From Paludibacteraceae bacterium (GTDB taxonomy: Bacteria > Bacteroidota > Bacteroidia > Bacteroidales > Paludibacteraceae), in contig JAFPZY010000006.1 in the NCBI GenBank assembly GCA_017417025.1, positions 1 through 57,370 of the forward strand: DNA of 57,370 nt. Direction: 5' to 3'. How positions within the stretch are numbered: position 1 is the first letter of the stretch; every line of letters starts with the position of its first letter. Position numbers and translations under genes: made by a program. Shown piece after piece: positions 8,315-16,482 of the stretch. The notes beneath the pieces were generated by a model that did not search any database, was not told the DNA's origin, and saw only the letters and a list, made by a program, of their open reading frames with translations.

Positions 8315-9481
8315 TTACCAATAGACGTGTTTGCTCTTTGGCAGCATCAGTATCCAGAGAGTGAGCAGCGGGAAGGCGATGTCCCAGAAAGCCGTTTCGA
8401 GTCCGGGCTTGGGCACTCCCATGCGTCCGGCGCTCACCCGCATGACGGTCAGCTGCATAAGCAGCCTTGCCACATACAACCCCGCCGCCGCGCACTGAAG
8501 TTGCCAACTGCCGATGCACAGCATGGTGATGAGGAGTCCGTACCACGCAGCGCGGCTCAAAGGCTCTATGCAAAGTCTGATTTTGCTGCCTGTTTTGTAG
8601 AGGCCGGACACGCTCAAGTGCCTTTTCCGCTGCTGATACCACTCCGCCCACGTATGTTTGGGCACCGACCATGTGATGCTTTCTTCAGTCCGGACCACCG
8701 CCGTGTTTTTCTTTCCGGCGAAGCGGTTGACGAGCAGGTCGTCGTCACCGGCACGGGCTACAGGCAGATGTGCAAAGCCCTGCCGCTCCATAAACAGCGA
8801 TTTGCGGTAGGACAGGTTGCGTCCGACTCCCATATAGGGATGGCTGGCTGCCGCCATGCCGAGATACTGCAGAGCAGTGAACAGCGTCTCATACTGTATG
8901 AGCCTGTTGAGGGCACTTTTCTCCTTGAAGTAGGCCCCGAGCCCGAGCACCACTTCCGTCCTGTCGGACCGTCTGTATGGCTCCGTCATTTCGCGTATCC
9001 AGTCGGGCGAAGCGGGGCAGCAGTCAGCATCAGTGAAGAGAAGGTACTCGTATCGGGCGGCTTTTACCCCCAGCGTGAGTGCCAGTTTCTTGCTGCTCAG
9101 TATGCGTGCCTGCCGCGGGACAAAGGTCGTTTTCAGTCTCGGATAGCGCGCCGCATATTCGTCAAGCACCTCCTGCGTCCCGTCCTCCGAGCCGTCGTTC
9201 ACCACAATGACCTCGAATTCGGGATAGTCCTGCTCAAGCAGCTGATGGAGATAGTTGCGCAGGTTGTTTTCTTCGTTGCGTGCAGCCACAATGACCGACA
9301 CCCCTGTTTCTTTCTGCGGGTTGTCTTCTTCTTTTTTAGTGTCAGGTGGCAGCACGAGAAGGCTCTTTCTGCGCACGAGCATGTAACGGAGCCAGAACCA
9401 CATCTGGTACAGCATAACAGCCGCTGCACCGGCAAGCAGATAGAGCCAAAGGCGGGGTATGTAGTCAATCAGTTCAGTCAT
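8315..9481 (-). CDS. Glycosyltransferase family 2, membrane-bound
   Basis: The 388-residue protein starts with a membrane segment (about residues 10-32), followed by a GT-A domain: 'VSVIVAARNEENNL' (about 61-74), 'VIVVNDGSEDGT', 'LLFTDADCCP' (DxD), 'GDDDLLVNRF' and 'QQRKRHLS' (QxxRW-type). Two or three more membrane segments form the C-terminus. This is the plan of inner-membrane GT2 enzymes that make cell-surface glycans or lipid-linked sugars. It overlaps the upstream PCMD gene by ATGA, so translation is coupled. Acceptor unknown. Confidence 0.88.
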   Translation of the reverse strand: MTELIDYIPRLWLYLLAGAAAVMLYQMWFWLRYMLVRRKSLLVLPPDTKKEEDNPQKETGVSVIVAARNEENNLRNYLHQLLEQDYPEFEVIVVNDGSEDGTQEVLDEYAARYPRLKTTFVPRQARILSSKKLALTLGVKAARYEYLLFTDADCCPASPDWIREMTEPYRRSDRTEVVLGLGAYFKEKSALNRLIQYETLFTALQYLGMAAASHPYMGVGRNLSYRKSLFMERQGFAHLPVARAGDDDLLVNRFAGKKNTAVVRTEESITWSVPKHTWAEWYQQRKRHLSVSGLYKTGSKIRLCIEPLSRAAWYGLLITMLCIGSWQLQCAAAGLYVARLLMQLTVMRVSAGRMGVPKPGLETAFWDIAFPLLTLWILMLPKSKHVYW

Positions 9482-10449
9482 TTGTCATAGACGAGGCGTA
9501 TGTTATCCACCCAGAGGGTGTTGCCGTCATGCCCCACGAACGCTTCGTAATATCCTGAGGCAATGTTTATTATCATGTGTGTAGGAGTTGTGCCTTCCGC
9601 AGCCCATCCGCTTTCTTCTATGGGGACGATACTGCCTTTGCTGTTCATGGCGCGGCGCATGTCGGAAAGGCCGAGTTCGGCGGGGTATTTCCTGTACAAG
9701 GGTGTGTCAGTGATGTCGCCGTAGTGGAGTGGGACTTTGTGGTTGTTGACCCATGCGGTCTGGTCCTTAGAGAAGCGCTCGTAGCCTGTAGCCACCCGCT
9801 CTGCGTGTATTCTGCCTTCTGCATCTTCCCACCGGCGCTGCAGGACGATGTAAGCCTGTGCTTCGTCGTGGCCTTCAAGAGTCTTGGGCTTGGAGAGGCC
9901 TTTGGCGTGGACTATGGTGTTTTCGGGTGAGACTTTCGCTTTGTAGTCGAACATGAGGGCGGCGGGGAATTTTGTGAAAGGGACTCCGAAGTCGATGTTC
10001 TGGTACGGGTCTTTCTGTGTTTTGATAGGCTCAATGGTGCGTCCGGTGAACAATGTTCCTGCGACAAGGACACGTATGTCGAAAATGCCGAGTGCGCGTA
10101 CTACTTCAAGCTTGCTGTCCATGCGGCAGCAGTATCCGTGCTCTGCATCTCTGTACTCGGGGCGGAGCGTTCCGCTGCCTTTCTCTACGCCCAGGACTTT
10201 GGCGTAGGCGTTGCTCGGACTCCAGATGTTCCCTTTTTTGCCATACTCAAACGGTGCATTGATGCGTATGGTGTCAGCGGGAGCAACGGCATAGAGAACG
10301 GCTGTTTTCCCGCCCAATATGGCTGACTCTTTGATGTATCTTACCGCCCACTGCTCGAAGTCGGCATAAGGCAGGAGTTCGGTGCGCTCGGCCGAAACAA
10401 GCGGGCAAAGGGCAACAAGGAGGATGGTTATTATGCTCTTTTTTGTCAT
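9478..10449 (-). CDS. Exported PCMD (putative carbohydrate metabolism domain) protein
   Basis: A signal peptide (residues 1-20, 'LLVALCPLVSA') precedes a 300-residue PCMD-type domain. Features are 'YADFEQWAVRYIKESAILGG', 'SPSNAYAK', 'FPAALMFDYKAK' and the typical ending 'GYYEAFVGHDGNTLWVDNIRLVY', a jelly-roll-like edge seen in Bacteroidota glycan-related surface proteins. No lipobox is visible. It is coupled to the downstream glycosyltransferase by a 4-base overlap, which suggests a joint role in a surface glycan; this is inferred. Its promoter (10469-10500) is back to back with that of aroC. Confidence 0.8.
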   Translation of the reverse strand: MTKKSIITILLVALCPLVSAERTELLPYADFEQWAVRYIKESAILGGKTAVLYAVAPADTIRINAPFEYGKKGNIWSPSNAYAKVLGVEKGSGTLRPEYRDAEHGYCCRMDSKLEVVRALGIFDIRVLVAGTLFTGRTIEPIKTQKDPYQNIDFGVPFTKFPAALMFDYKAKVSPENTIVHAKGLSKPKTLEGHDEAQAYIVLQRRWEDAEGRIHAERVATGYERFSKDQTAWVNNHKVPLHYGDITDTPLYRKYPAELGLSDMRRAMNSKGSIVPIEESGWAAEGTTPTHMIINIASGYYEAFVGHDGNTLWVDNIRLVYDK

Positions 10450-10468
10450 ACAAGTGCTAATTATTTTG

Positions 10469-10500
10469 CAAAGTTAAGCTTTTTTTTGCATATATGCAAA
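10469..10500 (-). promoter_or_regulatory. Promoter of the PCMD-glycosyltransferase unit
   Basis: On the minus strand, TTTG (10500-10497) and TAACTTTG (10476-10469) are 20 bp apart. The -33 box is the right end of the 16-bp palindrome TTTGCATATATGCAAA at 10485-10500. Confidence 0.75.
10485..10500. promoter_or_regulatory. Perfect 16-bp palindrome shared by two divergent promoters (possible operator)
   Basis: TTTGCATATATGCAAA equals its own reverse complement. Each end supplies the -33 TTTG box of one of the two divergent promoters (aroC rightward, PCMD gene leftward). The secG promoter has the same element with one mismatch in the same register, which suggests binding of a dimeric regulator; no regulator is identified. 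Confidence 0.6.
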
Positions 10501-10516
10501 TTTATTTGTACTTTTG
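10485..10516 (+). promoter_or_regulatory. aroC promoter
   Basis: TTTG (10485-10488), 20 bp, TACTTTTG (10509-10516). It places transcription start near 10523, which excludes the ATG codons at 10494 and 10518 as aroC starts. Confidence 0.75.
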
Positions 10517-10538
10517 CATGAAAAAATACGCCAATGAC

Positions 10539-11474
10539 ATGAATTCATTAGGAGATAAGCTGGTTTTCACCTCTTTCGGTGAGTCGCATGGAGCCGCAGT
10601 GGGCGGTGTGCTTGACGGAGTGCCTTCGGGCGTGGCGATAGACATGCCGCTTGTCCGGCATGAACTTGTCCGGCGCAGCGGCAGGGGTGCAGAAGGCGTG
10701 TCCGCCCGCGCGTCAAGAGAGCCCGATGAGGTGGAGTGGCTGAGCGGCGTGACAGAGAAGGACGGCGTGTTGGTAACGCTGGGCACGCCTGTGGCTTTCA
10801 TTATCCGCAACGCCGATGCGCGTCCGGAGGACTACGAAGTGCTGCGTCACACTTTCCGTCCCGGGCATGCGGACTTTGTGTATGAAGCCAAATACGGCAT
10901 CAGGGACTGGCGCGGCGGTGGGCGTGCTTCGGCTCGCGAGACGGCGGCACGTGTGGTGGCCGGCTCTGTAGTAAGGCCTCTGCTTGCAGAGAAGGGTATA
11001 GAGATAAGTGCGGAACTTGTGCAGGTAGGCGAAGAGAGAGACAAGGCGCGCTTTGAGGCATTGCTCAGGGAGATAAAGGGGGACGGAGACTCTGTGGGGG
11101 GCATTGTTTCGTGCACCGTAACGGGGTTGGCAGCCGGCGCAGGAGAGCCCGTTTTTGACAAACTGCAGGCGCGTCTTGCCTACGCCGTTATGAGCATCAA
11201 CGGCTGCAAGGGTTTTGAGTACGGCACAGGCTTTGAGGGAGTTGCACTGCGCGGGTCAGAGATATGGCATCCGGGGGAAGCGCCTTCGCCTGCTTCGGGA
11301 GGTATAGAGGGGGGCATATCAAACGGGCTTCCGCTCAGTTTCCGCTGCGTGTTCAAGCCTGCAGCGACAATAGGCAAACTCTACAAGGGACGGCACGATG
11401 CGTGCATTGCCGTGAGAGCGGTGCCCGTGGTGGAGGCGATGACGGCACTTACGATTGCCGATTTCGTGCTATAA
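10539..11474 (+). CDS. aroC: Chorismate synthase, short form
   Basis: AroC converts EPSP to chorismate with reduced FMN, the last shikimate step. The N-terminal signature 'FTSFGESHGAAVGGVLDG' is intact, as are 'RPGHADFVYEAKYGIRDWRGGGRASARETA', read here as separate motifs RPGHAD, YGIRDWRGGGR and SARETA, and 'GRHDACIAVRAVPVVEAM' near the end. From ATG 10539 the product is 311 residues; typical enzymes have 350-390, and the C-terminus stops soon after the last motif. The start was chosen because the promoter -7 box ends at 10516, and because family members begin close to 'NSLG..F'. The gene stands alone. Confidence 0.92.
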   Translation: MNSLGDKLVFTSFGESHGAAVGGVLDGVPSGVAIDMPLVRHELVRRSGRGAEGVSARASREPDEVEWLSGVTEKDGVLVTLGTPVAFIIRNADARPEDYEVLRHTFRPGHADFVYEAKYGIRDWRGGGRASARETAARVVAGSVVRPLLAEKGIEISAELVQVGEERDKARFEALLREIKGDGDSVGGIVSCTVTGLAAGAGEPVFDKLQARLAYAVMSINGCKGFEYGTGFEGVALRGSEIWHPGEAPSPASGGIEGGISNGLPLSFRCVFKPAATIGKLYKGRHDACIAVRAVPVVEAMTALTIADFVL

Positions 11475-11510
11475 GCGGCATGCGGGCGTAATGTCCTGTG
11501 CGGCAGAGAG

Positions 11511-12191
11511 TCAGCGCAGGTCGTTGATGAAAGCGGAAGGAAAATCGTCGGCGGATAGGACAAACGGCGAAGAGACAGAGGCTGCGGAACTATTGACCGA
11601 AGCCGAGGCGGCAGCGTCAGCGGGAGAGGAGAGCCAACGCGGAGCTTTGAAGGTGAGAAGTGTGGTGGTTTTTGTTTCGCGCAGTTCGACTGAGAGCGGC
11701 ATGAGGTCGGCGTTGCGGACGCGTAGAGTGATAGTGCGGACCCCGTCGAGCAGTGAGGCGGGAGAATAGTCTTGTGCGACAGAAGCCGGCATTCCGCCTG
11801 CAGGAGCAGTGGAGGCGGAAGAGTTCTTCGGGGACAGGGTAATGACTGTCTCCGAATTGTTTTTTGCTGCGCGCTCAGCGGCATTGCAGAGAGGAACGAG
11901 AGCCTTAACAAAGAGAAGGGGATTGGTCTGCCGCAGGTCCTCGGCGGAAGGGTTGGATATTGTGAGTTCGTCGGCTTCGGGCTGGTAGATAAAGAGCGCA
12001 CTGCCGTCGTAAGCGGCAGTGATACCGAGCATCTCCGCGCGGAAGAGTTCGCCCTGCATGAGCAGCGAGCCGGAGTAGGTGATGGGCTGCGAGTCGGGAG
12101 CAGTGACGGAGAGAGAGACATCGGACTTCAGAGTCTGCTGCGAGAGTGCCGAAAGCAGCGAGGTGAGTATGGAGAGGAGCAGGGTTTTCAT
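11511..12191 (-). CDS. LolA-like outer-membrane lipoprotein chaperone
   Basis: A 226-residue exported protein with a signal peptide (residues 1-17). The N-terminal half has the LolA-type pattern of short beta strands: 'YSGSLLMQGELFRAEMLGITAAYDGSALFIYQPEADELTIS', i.e. the 'FR.....YDG..L..Y....NE.T' layout, followed by 'TNPLLFVKAL'. LolA carries lipoproteins across the periplasm; Bacteroidota often carry such a gene next to ftsK, as here. The middle (about residues 108-135) and the C-terminus (180-215) are Ser/Ala-rich low complexity, unusual for a chaperone. It lies downstream of ftsK on the same strand, 131 bases away. Confidence 0.75.
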   Translation of the reverse strand: MKTLLLSILTSLLSALSQQTLKSDVSLSVTAPDSQPITYSGSLLMQGELFRAEMLGITAAYDGSALFIYQPEADELTISNPSAEDLRQTNPLLFVKALVPLCNAAERAAKNNSETVITLSPKNSSASTAPAGGMPASVAQDYSPASLLDGVRTITLRVRNADLMPLSVELRETKTTTLLTFKAPRWLSSPADAAASASVNSSAASVSSPFVLSADDFPSAFINDLR

Positions 12192-12230
12192 ATCGGTTGT
12201 GTGGTATTTAAGGCAGGTTTTTGAAGGCTT

Positions 12231-12285
12231 TATCTATCGTGTATCTATCGTATATCTATCGTGTATCTATCGTATATCTGTCGTG
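12231..12285. repeat. 11-bp tandem repeat, five units
   Basis: Five units of TATCTATCGTR run without gaps; the last base alternates G, A, G, A, G and the final unit has one change. It occupies the gap between ftsK and the LolA-like gene. The period is about one helical turn. Confidence 0.9.
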
Positions 12286-12322
12286 ACAGACAGCGGAAAG
12301 GCAGCGGGAGGGCGGCGGTGGG

Positions 12323-14890
12323 CTACAGATTGAGGTCTTTCAGAATACGGTCGAGTGAGTCGAGGTCCTGAATAAGGACATCGCGACCTTTTGGGCCTTT
12401 GTTTGGACCTACAATGCCTGCCGCCTCCAGTTGGTCGGAGAGTTTTCCTGCGCGGTTGTAACCGATTTCGAAAGCACGCTGGAGTCGTGAGGTGGAGCCT
12501 TCCTGCTTTGTGACTACGTATCGCGCCACGTCAGCGAACATGGGGTCAAGCCGTTTCATGTCCACAGAACCTGGGGCAAGAGCTTCGCCTTCAGCGCCTT
12601 CGGGCACATACTCAGGCAGCTGGTAAGGCTGGAAGTAATGCTGCTGCGCGGATATGTGCTCAACAATCTTGTCCACTTCGGGTGTATCGACAAAAGCGCA
12701 CTGGATACGCGTGACAGTGGCGTTGCCGGCATAGAGTGAGTCTCCTCGTCCGATAAGTTGTTCCGCTCCTTTGGCATCGAGGACGGTGCGCGAGTCAATG
12801 ACAGACTGCGTGCGGAGTGCGATGCGGGTGGGGATGTTGGCTTTGATGACACCTGTGACGATATTGACGGATGGGCGCTGTGTGGCGAGAATCATGTGCA
12901 TGCCCACGGCGCGCGCTTTCTGTGTTATACGCGCGATAGGTGTCTCGACCTGTTTGCCCGCCTGCATGATGAAGTCGCCGTACTCGTCGATGATGATGAC
13001 GATGTAAGGGAGGAAGCAGTGGTGGAGCGAGTCGGCAACAAGTTTCTCCGGGTTGAGGCGGCGGTTGATGAACTTGTCGTTGTAGTCCTCGAGGTTGCGA
13101 ACGCCTGCATCCATAAGGAGTTTGTAGCGGTTCTCCATCTCAATGACGAGGGAGTTGAGTGTGTTGATGACGCGGTCGCACTCAGTGATGACAATCTGCT
13201 CGGGGTCAGTGTCCGGCATGGCGGCGAGGTAGTGGCGTATGAGCGGTTTGTATGGTGCGAATTCGACCATTTTGGGGTCCACCATGACAAGCTTGAGCTC
13301 TGCCGGGTGCTTTTTGTAGAGCAGGGACGTGATGATGGCGTTGATGGCGACTGACTTACCCGTGCCGGTTGCTCCTGCGACGAGGAGGTGCGGCGTTTTG
13401 GCGAGGTCGAACATGAAAACCTCGTTGGTAATTGTTCTGCCGTAGGCAATAGGCAGGCGCATCTTGTGCTCTTCCTGGAAGCGCTTGGAGGCAATGACGG
13501 AGTGCATTGAGACGACCTGCGGCTTCTCGTTGGGGACTTCAATGCCGATGGTTCCTTTGCCCGGCATAGGTGCGATGATACGTATGCCTGTGGCGGAGAG
13601 AGACATCATTATGTCGTTCTCAAGCGCCTGTATTTTGGCGACGCGGATACCTGCTTTTGGGACAATCTCGTAGAGGGTGACGGTGGGGCCGACTGTGGCT
13701 TTGATGGACTCTATTTCGATGCCATAGTTGCGCAGAGTGGTGACTATGCGGTTGGCGTTAGCCTGCTGCTCTTCCTGGTTGATGACGGGTGCAGTCTCGT
13801 TGTCATATACTTTGAGCAGGTCGAGCGAGGGAAAGACGTAGGTCTCGAGGTCTTTGCGCGGGTCGTATGGGCCGAGTGTGCGAAGGAGGTATTCGGGGTC
13901 CTGCTCGGAGAGTTCGACCTCTTTCACTTCGTTGAAGCCGAGTTGCGCGGCAGGGTCGTGTTCTTCCTGTTCTTCCGGCTTTTCTGGTGTTTCTGGGCCT
14001 TCAGGCGTATCGGTAGTGTCGTTGTTGTCAGGGTCGTCGATGCCGACAGGGGGCTCGATGGTAACAATGATGTCGCCGGTGTCAGTCTGCGTGAGCGGCT
14101 GCGTGTTGGCGGGGTCGAGAATGATGTCGATGGTGGTTGGGGCATCGGGCGAGTCGGGCTCGTCGGGAGTATCGGGAGTGTCTGGAGAGTCTGGAGTATC
14201 GGGGGTGATGACCTCAACCGGCTTGGGCTTGGGTGTAAAGAGCTGCTTTAGCCATGCTCCGAACTGCTGCATGCGGGGGATAAAACTGCGGTCGGTGATG
14301 ATGAGGAAGATGACGAGAAGCAGGGCAAGGAGAATAATCATGCCGAGCGTGTGCACATAGGAGAAGAGCAGATTCCCCCAATATGAGCCGAAAGCTCCTC
14401 CGAGGCGGAAGAAGCCGTTCCAGCCGCTGACAATCTGCACAAACCCGAGTAGTACTGCCCCCCAGACAAGCCAGAAAAGCGAGCAGAAGAAGAATCGGAA
14501 GCCGGCTTTGCCGACATTTAGCAGGCGCAGGCCATAGAGCGCCAGCATGACGACAAAGCAGAAAGAGAGAAGCCCGAAGCCGTTGTCAATGAATGCGCGC
14601 GCCACATAAGCCCCAGGGAGACCGAGTGTGTTGCTGATGTCAAGCCTTGTTTCCGCTCCGCCTCCTTTTTCAAGGACAGAGAAGTCGCTTTTGCCTGTGA
14701 AGAAGAAGCTGACAAAAGCGATTGTGAGTATGAGCGCTACGGCACAGAGGAGCACTCCGCAGACGGCTCGAGTGCGCGAGTCGGCGAAAAAAGACTTCAG
14801 TTTCTCCAAGAAAGAAGGGGATGAGGCTGTTATTTTTATGGCGGAGCCGTCCTGCTCCACAGCGGCATTTTTGGTTGAACGACGCGGCAT
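12323..14890 (-). CDS. ftsK: DNA translocase FtsK/SpoIIIE family
   Basis: This 855-residue protein pumps chromosome ends apart at the division septum. Four membrane segments lie between residues 40 and 205. A Pro/Asp/Thr linker (about 225-315, repeats of 'TPDSPD') follows. The motor begins near 370, with Walker A GATGTGKS at 506-513, 'MVDPKMVEFAPY', Walker B 'VIIIDEYGDF' near 630 and 'ILATQRPSVNIVTG'. The C-terminal gamma winged helix, which reads polarity sequences, is present ('LQRAFEIGYNRAGKLSDQL', 'GPNKGPKGRDVL'). It is complete, of usual length for Bacteroidota, and is followed by the LolA-like gene on the same strand. Confidence 0.96.
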   Translation of the reverse strand: MPRRSTKNAAVEQDGSAIKITASSPSFLEKLKSFFADSRTRAVCGVLLCAVALILTIAFVSFFFTGKSDFSVLEKGGGAETRLDISNTLGLPGAYVARAFIDNGFGLLSFCFVVMLALYGLRLLNVGKAGFRFFFCSLFWLVWGAVLLGFVQIVSGWNGFFRLGGAFGSYWGNLLFSYVHTLGMIILLALLLVIFLIITDRSFIPRMQQFGAWLKQLFTPKPKPVEVITPDTPDSPDTPDTPDEPDSPDAPTTIDIILDPANTQPLTQTDTGDIIVTIEPPVGIDDPDNNDTTDTPEGPETPEKPEEQEEHDPAAQLGFNEVKEVELSEQDPEYLLRTLGPYDPRKDLETYVFPSLDLLKVYDNETAPVINQEEQQANANRIVTTLRNYGIEIESIKATVGPTVTLYEIVPKAGIRVAKIQALENDIMMSLSATGIRIIAPMPGKGTIGIEVPNEKPQVVSMHSVIASKRFQEEHKMRLPIAYGRTITNEVFMFDLAKTPHLLVAGATGTGKSVAINAIITSLLYKKHPAELKLVMVDPKMVEFAPYKPLIRHYLAAMPDTDPEQIVITECDRVINTLNSLVIEMENRYKLLMDAGVRNLEDYNDKFINRRLNPEKLVADSLHHCFLPYIVIIIDEYGDFIMQAGKQVETPIARITQKARAVGMHMILATQRPSVNIVTGVIKANIPTRIALRTQSVIDSRTVLDAKGAEQLIGRGDSLYAGNATVTRIQCAFVDTPEVDKIVEHISAQQHYFQPYQLPEYVPEGAEGEALAPGSVDMKRLDPMFADVARYVVTKQEGSTSRLQRAFEIGYNRAGKLSDQLEAAGIVGPNKGPKGRDVLIQDLDSLDRILKDLNL

Positions 14891-15036
14891 ATTTCTGCAA
14901 AAAAAGTGTTATACGTGATACAAGTGTGCAAAAAGCATGCAAAGATACAAAAGAAAGTCGGAAAAATAAAAAAAAGAGGAGAAAAAAACGTTTTTCGGCA
15001 AAAAGAAGCGTTTTTGCAAAGAAAAGCGAAAAAAGA

Positions 15037-15068
15037 TTTGCCCATATCGGAAATAATGCTTAATTTTG
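15037..15068 (+). promoter_or_regulatory. Promoter of rseC-rnf operon
   Basis: TTTG (15037-15040), 20 bp, TAATTTTG (15061-15068), 25 bases before the rseC ATG. It is the only strong promoter seen before the seven-gene run. Confidence 0.75.
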
Positions 15069-15093
15069 CGGGCTTTTTTGTGTAACCGCAATA

Positions 15094-15519
15094 ATGTCAG
15101 GAACTATAAGCCATGATGGTATAGCAGAAAGCGTGCGCGACGGTTTAGTGAGCGTGCGCATAATGCAGTCGGGCTCGTGTGCCGCGTGCGAGGCGCGCCA
15201 GATGTGCGTGTCCGCGGACAACAGGGAGAAAGTGATAGAGGCGGTATGTACTGATGCAGGAATAAAGGCAGGGGATCGCGTGAGAGTGCATGTTCGCGAG
15301 CGGTTGGCGTGGCGTGCGGTGCTGCTGGCCTATGTGCTGCCTTTTGTGGTTCTTGCCGGTGTGCTTGCTGGCTTGCAGTTGTCAGGCAAAGGCGAGGCTG
15401 CGGCCGGAGCGGGTGCATTGTGTGCCGTGGGCGTTTATTACATAGTGCTGAGCCTTTTCAAGGGGCGGCTGAAGAAGAGTTTCACGTTCACGGCGGAGAA
15501 GGTAGAGGAAAATAACTAA
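15094..15519 (+). CDS. rseC: RseC/MucC-type SoxR-reducing protein
   Basis: The 141-residue protein matches the RseC family: an N-terminal soluble part with the Cys motif 'SCAACEARQMC' (about residues 28-38), then two membrane segments (about 70-92 and 98-118) and a basic tail. RseC is linked to reduction of the SoxR iron-sulphur cluster with the Rsx/Rnf complex in Proteobacteria; in Bacteroidota it is commonly the first gene of the rnf operon, as here. It is 15 bases from rnfB. Confidence 0.88.
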   Translation: MSGTISHDGIAESVRDGLVSVRIMQSGSCAACEARQMCVSADNREKVIEAVCTDAGIKAGDRVRVHVRERLAWRAVLLAYVLPFVVLAGVLAGLQLSGKGEAAAGAGALCAVGVYYIVLSLFKGRLKKSFTFTAEKVEENN

Positions 15520-15534
15520 AACAAAATAAACAAC

Positions 15535-16482
15535 ATGAACCTGATTGTGATTTCTTTGCTTGTTCTGGGTATCACGGGTCTTGCAGCGGCATTGCTGCTT
15601 TACCTGACCGCCCGGAAATTCAAGGTGGAGGAAGACCCCCGCATCGATGAGGTGCAGGAAGTTCTGCCTGGCGCCAACTGCGGCGGCTGCGGTTTTGCCG
15701 GTTGCCGTGCTTTGGCCGAAGCCTGCGTCAAGGCTGACAGTCTGGACGGTCTGCTCTGCCCTGTAGGCGGTGCTCCGGTAATGGAGAAAATCGGGGCAAT
15801 CCTCGGCATGGAGGCAGCTGCGAGCGAGCCTAAGATAGCCGTGGTGCGCTGCAACGGAGTATGCGAGGCCCGTCCCCGCACGAGTGAGTACAACGGTGTG
15901 AAGAGCTGCCGGATACAGCACAACCTGTATGTCGGCGAGACTGCCTGTCCGTTTGGCTGTCTTGGCTGCGGCGACTGCGCAGCCGCCTGCCAGTTTGACG
16001 CTCTTCATATCAATCCGCAGACGGGTCTGCCGGAAGTGGATGAGGAGAAGTGCGTAGCCTGCGGCAAGTGCGTGAGTGCCTGCCCGCGCAACATCATCGA
16101 GTTGCGCAAGAAAGGTCCGAAAGGACGCAGGATGGTGGTCAAGTGCGTGAACAAAGACAAAGGTGCAGTGGCGCGCAAGGCATGTCTAAACGCGTGCATC
16201 GGCTGCGGCAAGTGCCAGAAAGAGTGCCCGTTTGAGGCGATAGTGATAGAGAACAACGTGGCTTACATAGACTGGGAAAAGTGCCGTTTGTGCCGCAAGT
16301 GTGAGTCTGTGTGCCCGACAGGAGCGATACATGCAGTGAACTTCCCGCCGCGCAAGCCTGCCGGTGAAGCGGAAGGTCAAAAGCCGGTAGTCGAAGGTCA
16401 AAAGTCGAAAGTCGAAAGCACGGAGGCGAAAGCGGAAAGCGGAGTACAGGCAGAACCTAAAAAAGAGGAGGCAAAGGCATGA
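15535..16482 (+). CDS. rnfB: Rnf complex subunit B, polyferredoxin
   Basis: RnfB takes electrons from ferredoxin and passes them through the ion-pumping Rnf complex to NAD+. The N-terminal membrane helix (residues 3-24) is followed by a 4Fe-4S domain '[12 protein letters not shown]' with a later Cys, then ferredoxin motifs '[11 protein letters not shown]', '[12 protein letters not shown]', '[12 protein letters not shown]' and '[12 protein letters not shown]'. The core ends near residue 272. The last 40 residues are a charged tail containing '[10 protein letters not shown]' (286-295), encoded by a short word repeat that also occurs in the flavodoxin at 28612. The stop overlaps rnfC by ATGA. 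Confidence 0.95.
   Translation: MNLIVISLLVLGITGLAAALLLYLTARKFKVEEDPRIDEVQEVLPGANCGGCGFAGCRALAEACVKADSLDGLLCPVGGAPVMEKIGAILGMEAAASEPKIAVVRCNGVCEARPRTSEYNGVKSCRIQHNLYVGETACPFGCLGCGDCAAACQFDALHINPQTGLPEVDEEKCVACGKCVSACPRNIIELRKKGPKGRRMVVKCVNKDKGAVARKACLNACIGCGKCQKECPFEAIVIENNVAYIDWEKCRLCRKCESVCPTGAIHAVNFPPRKPAGEAEGQKPVVEGQKSKVESTEAKAESGVQAEPKKEEAKA
16388..16419 (+). repeat. In-frame GTCGAAAG-type word repeat inside rnfB
   Basis: A 32-base patch built from GTCGAAGGTCAAAAG and GTCGAAA units encodes [10 protein letters not shown]. It matches 28928-28959 in the flavodoxin gene at 31 of 32 positions by eye and in the same reading frame. A looser unit lies just upstream (16373-16387). Confidence 0.85.

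Noticed and set aside
10494-10538. Upstream ATG codons for aroC
   Set aside because: They fall in or beside the promoter, and family alignment begins at 10539.
11381-12121. 246-codon Ser/Pro-rich frame overlapping the LolA-like gene
   Set aside because: Low-complexity shadow of the Ser/Ala-rich LolA-like protein in another frame; no start signal.
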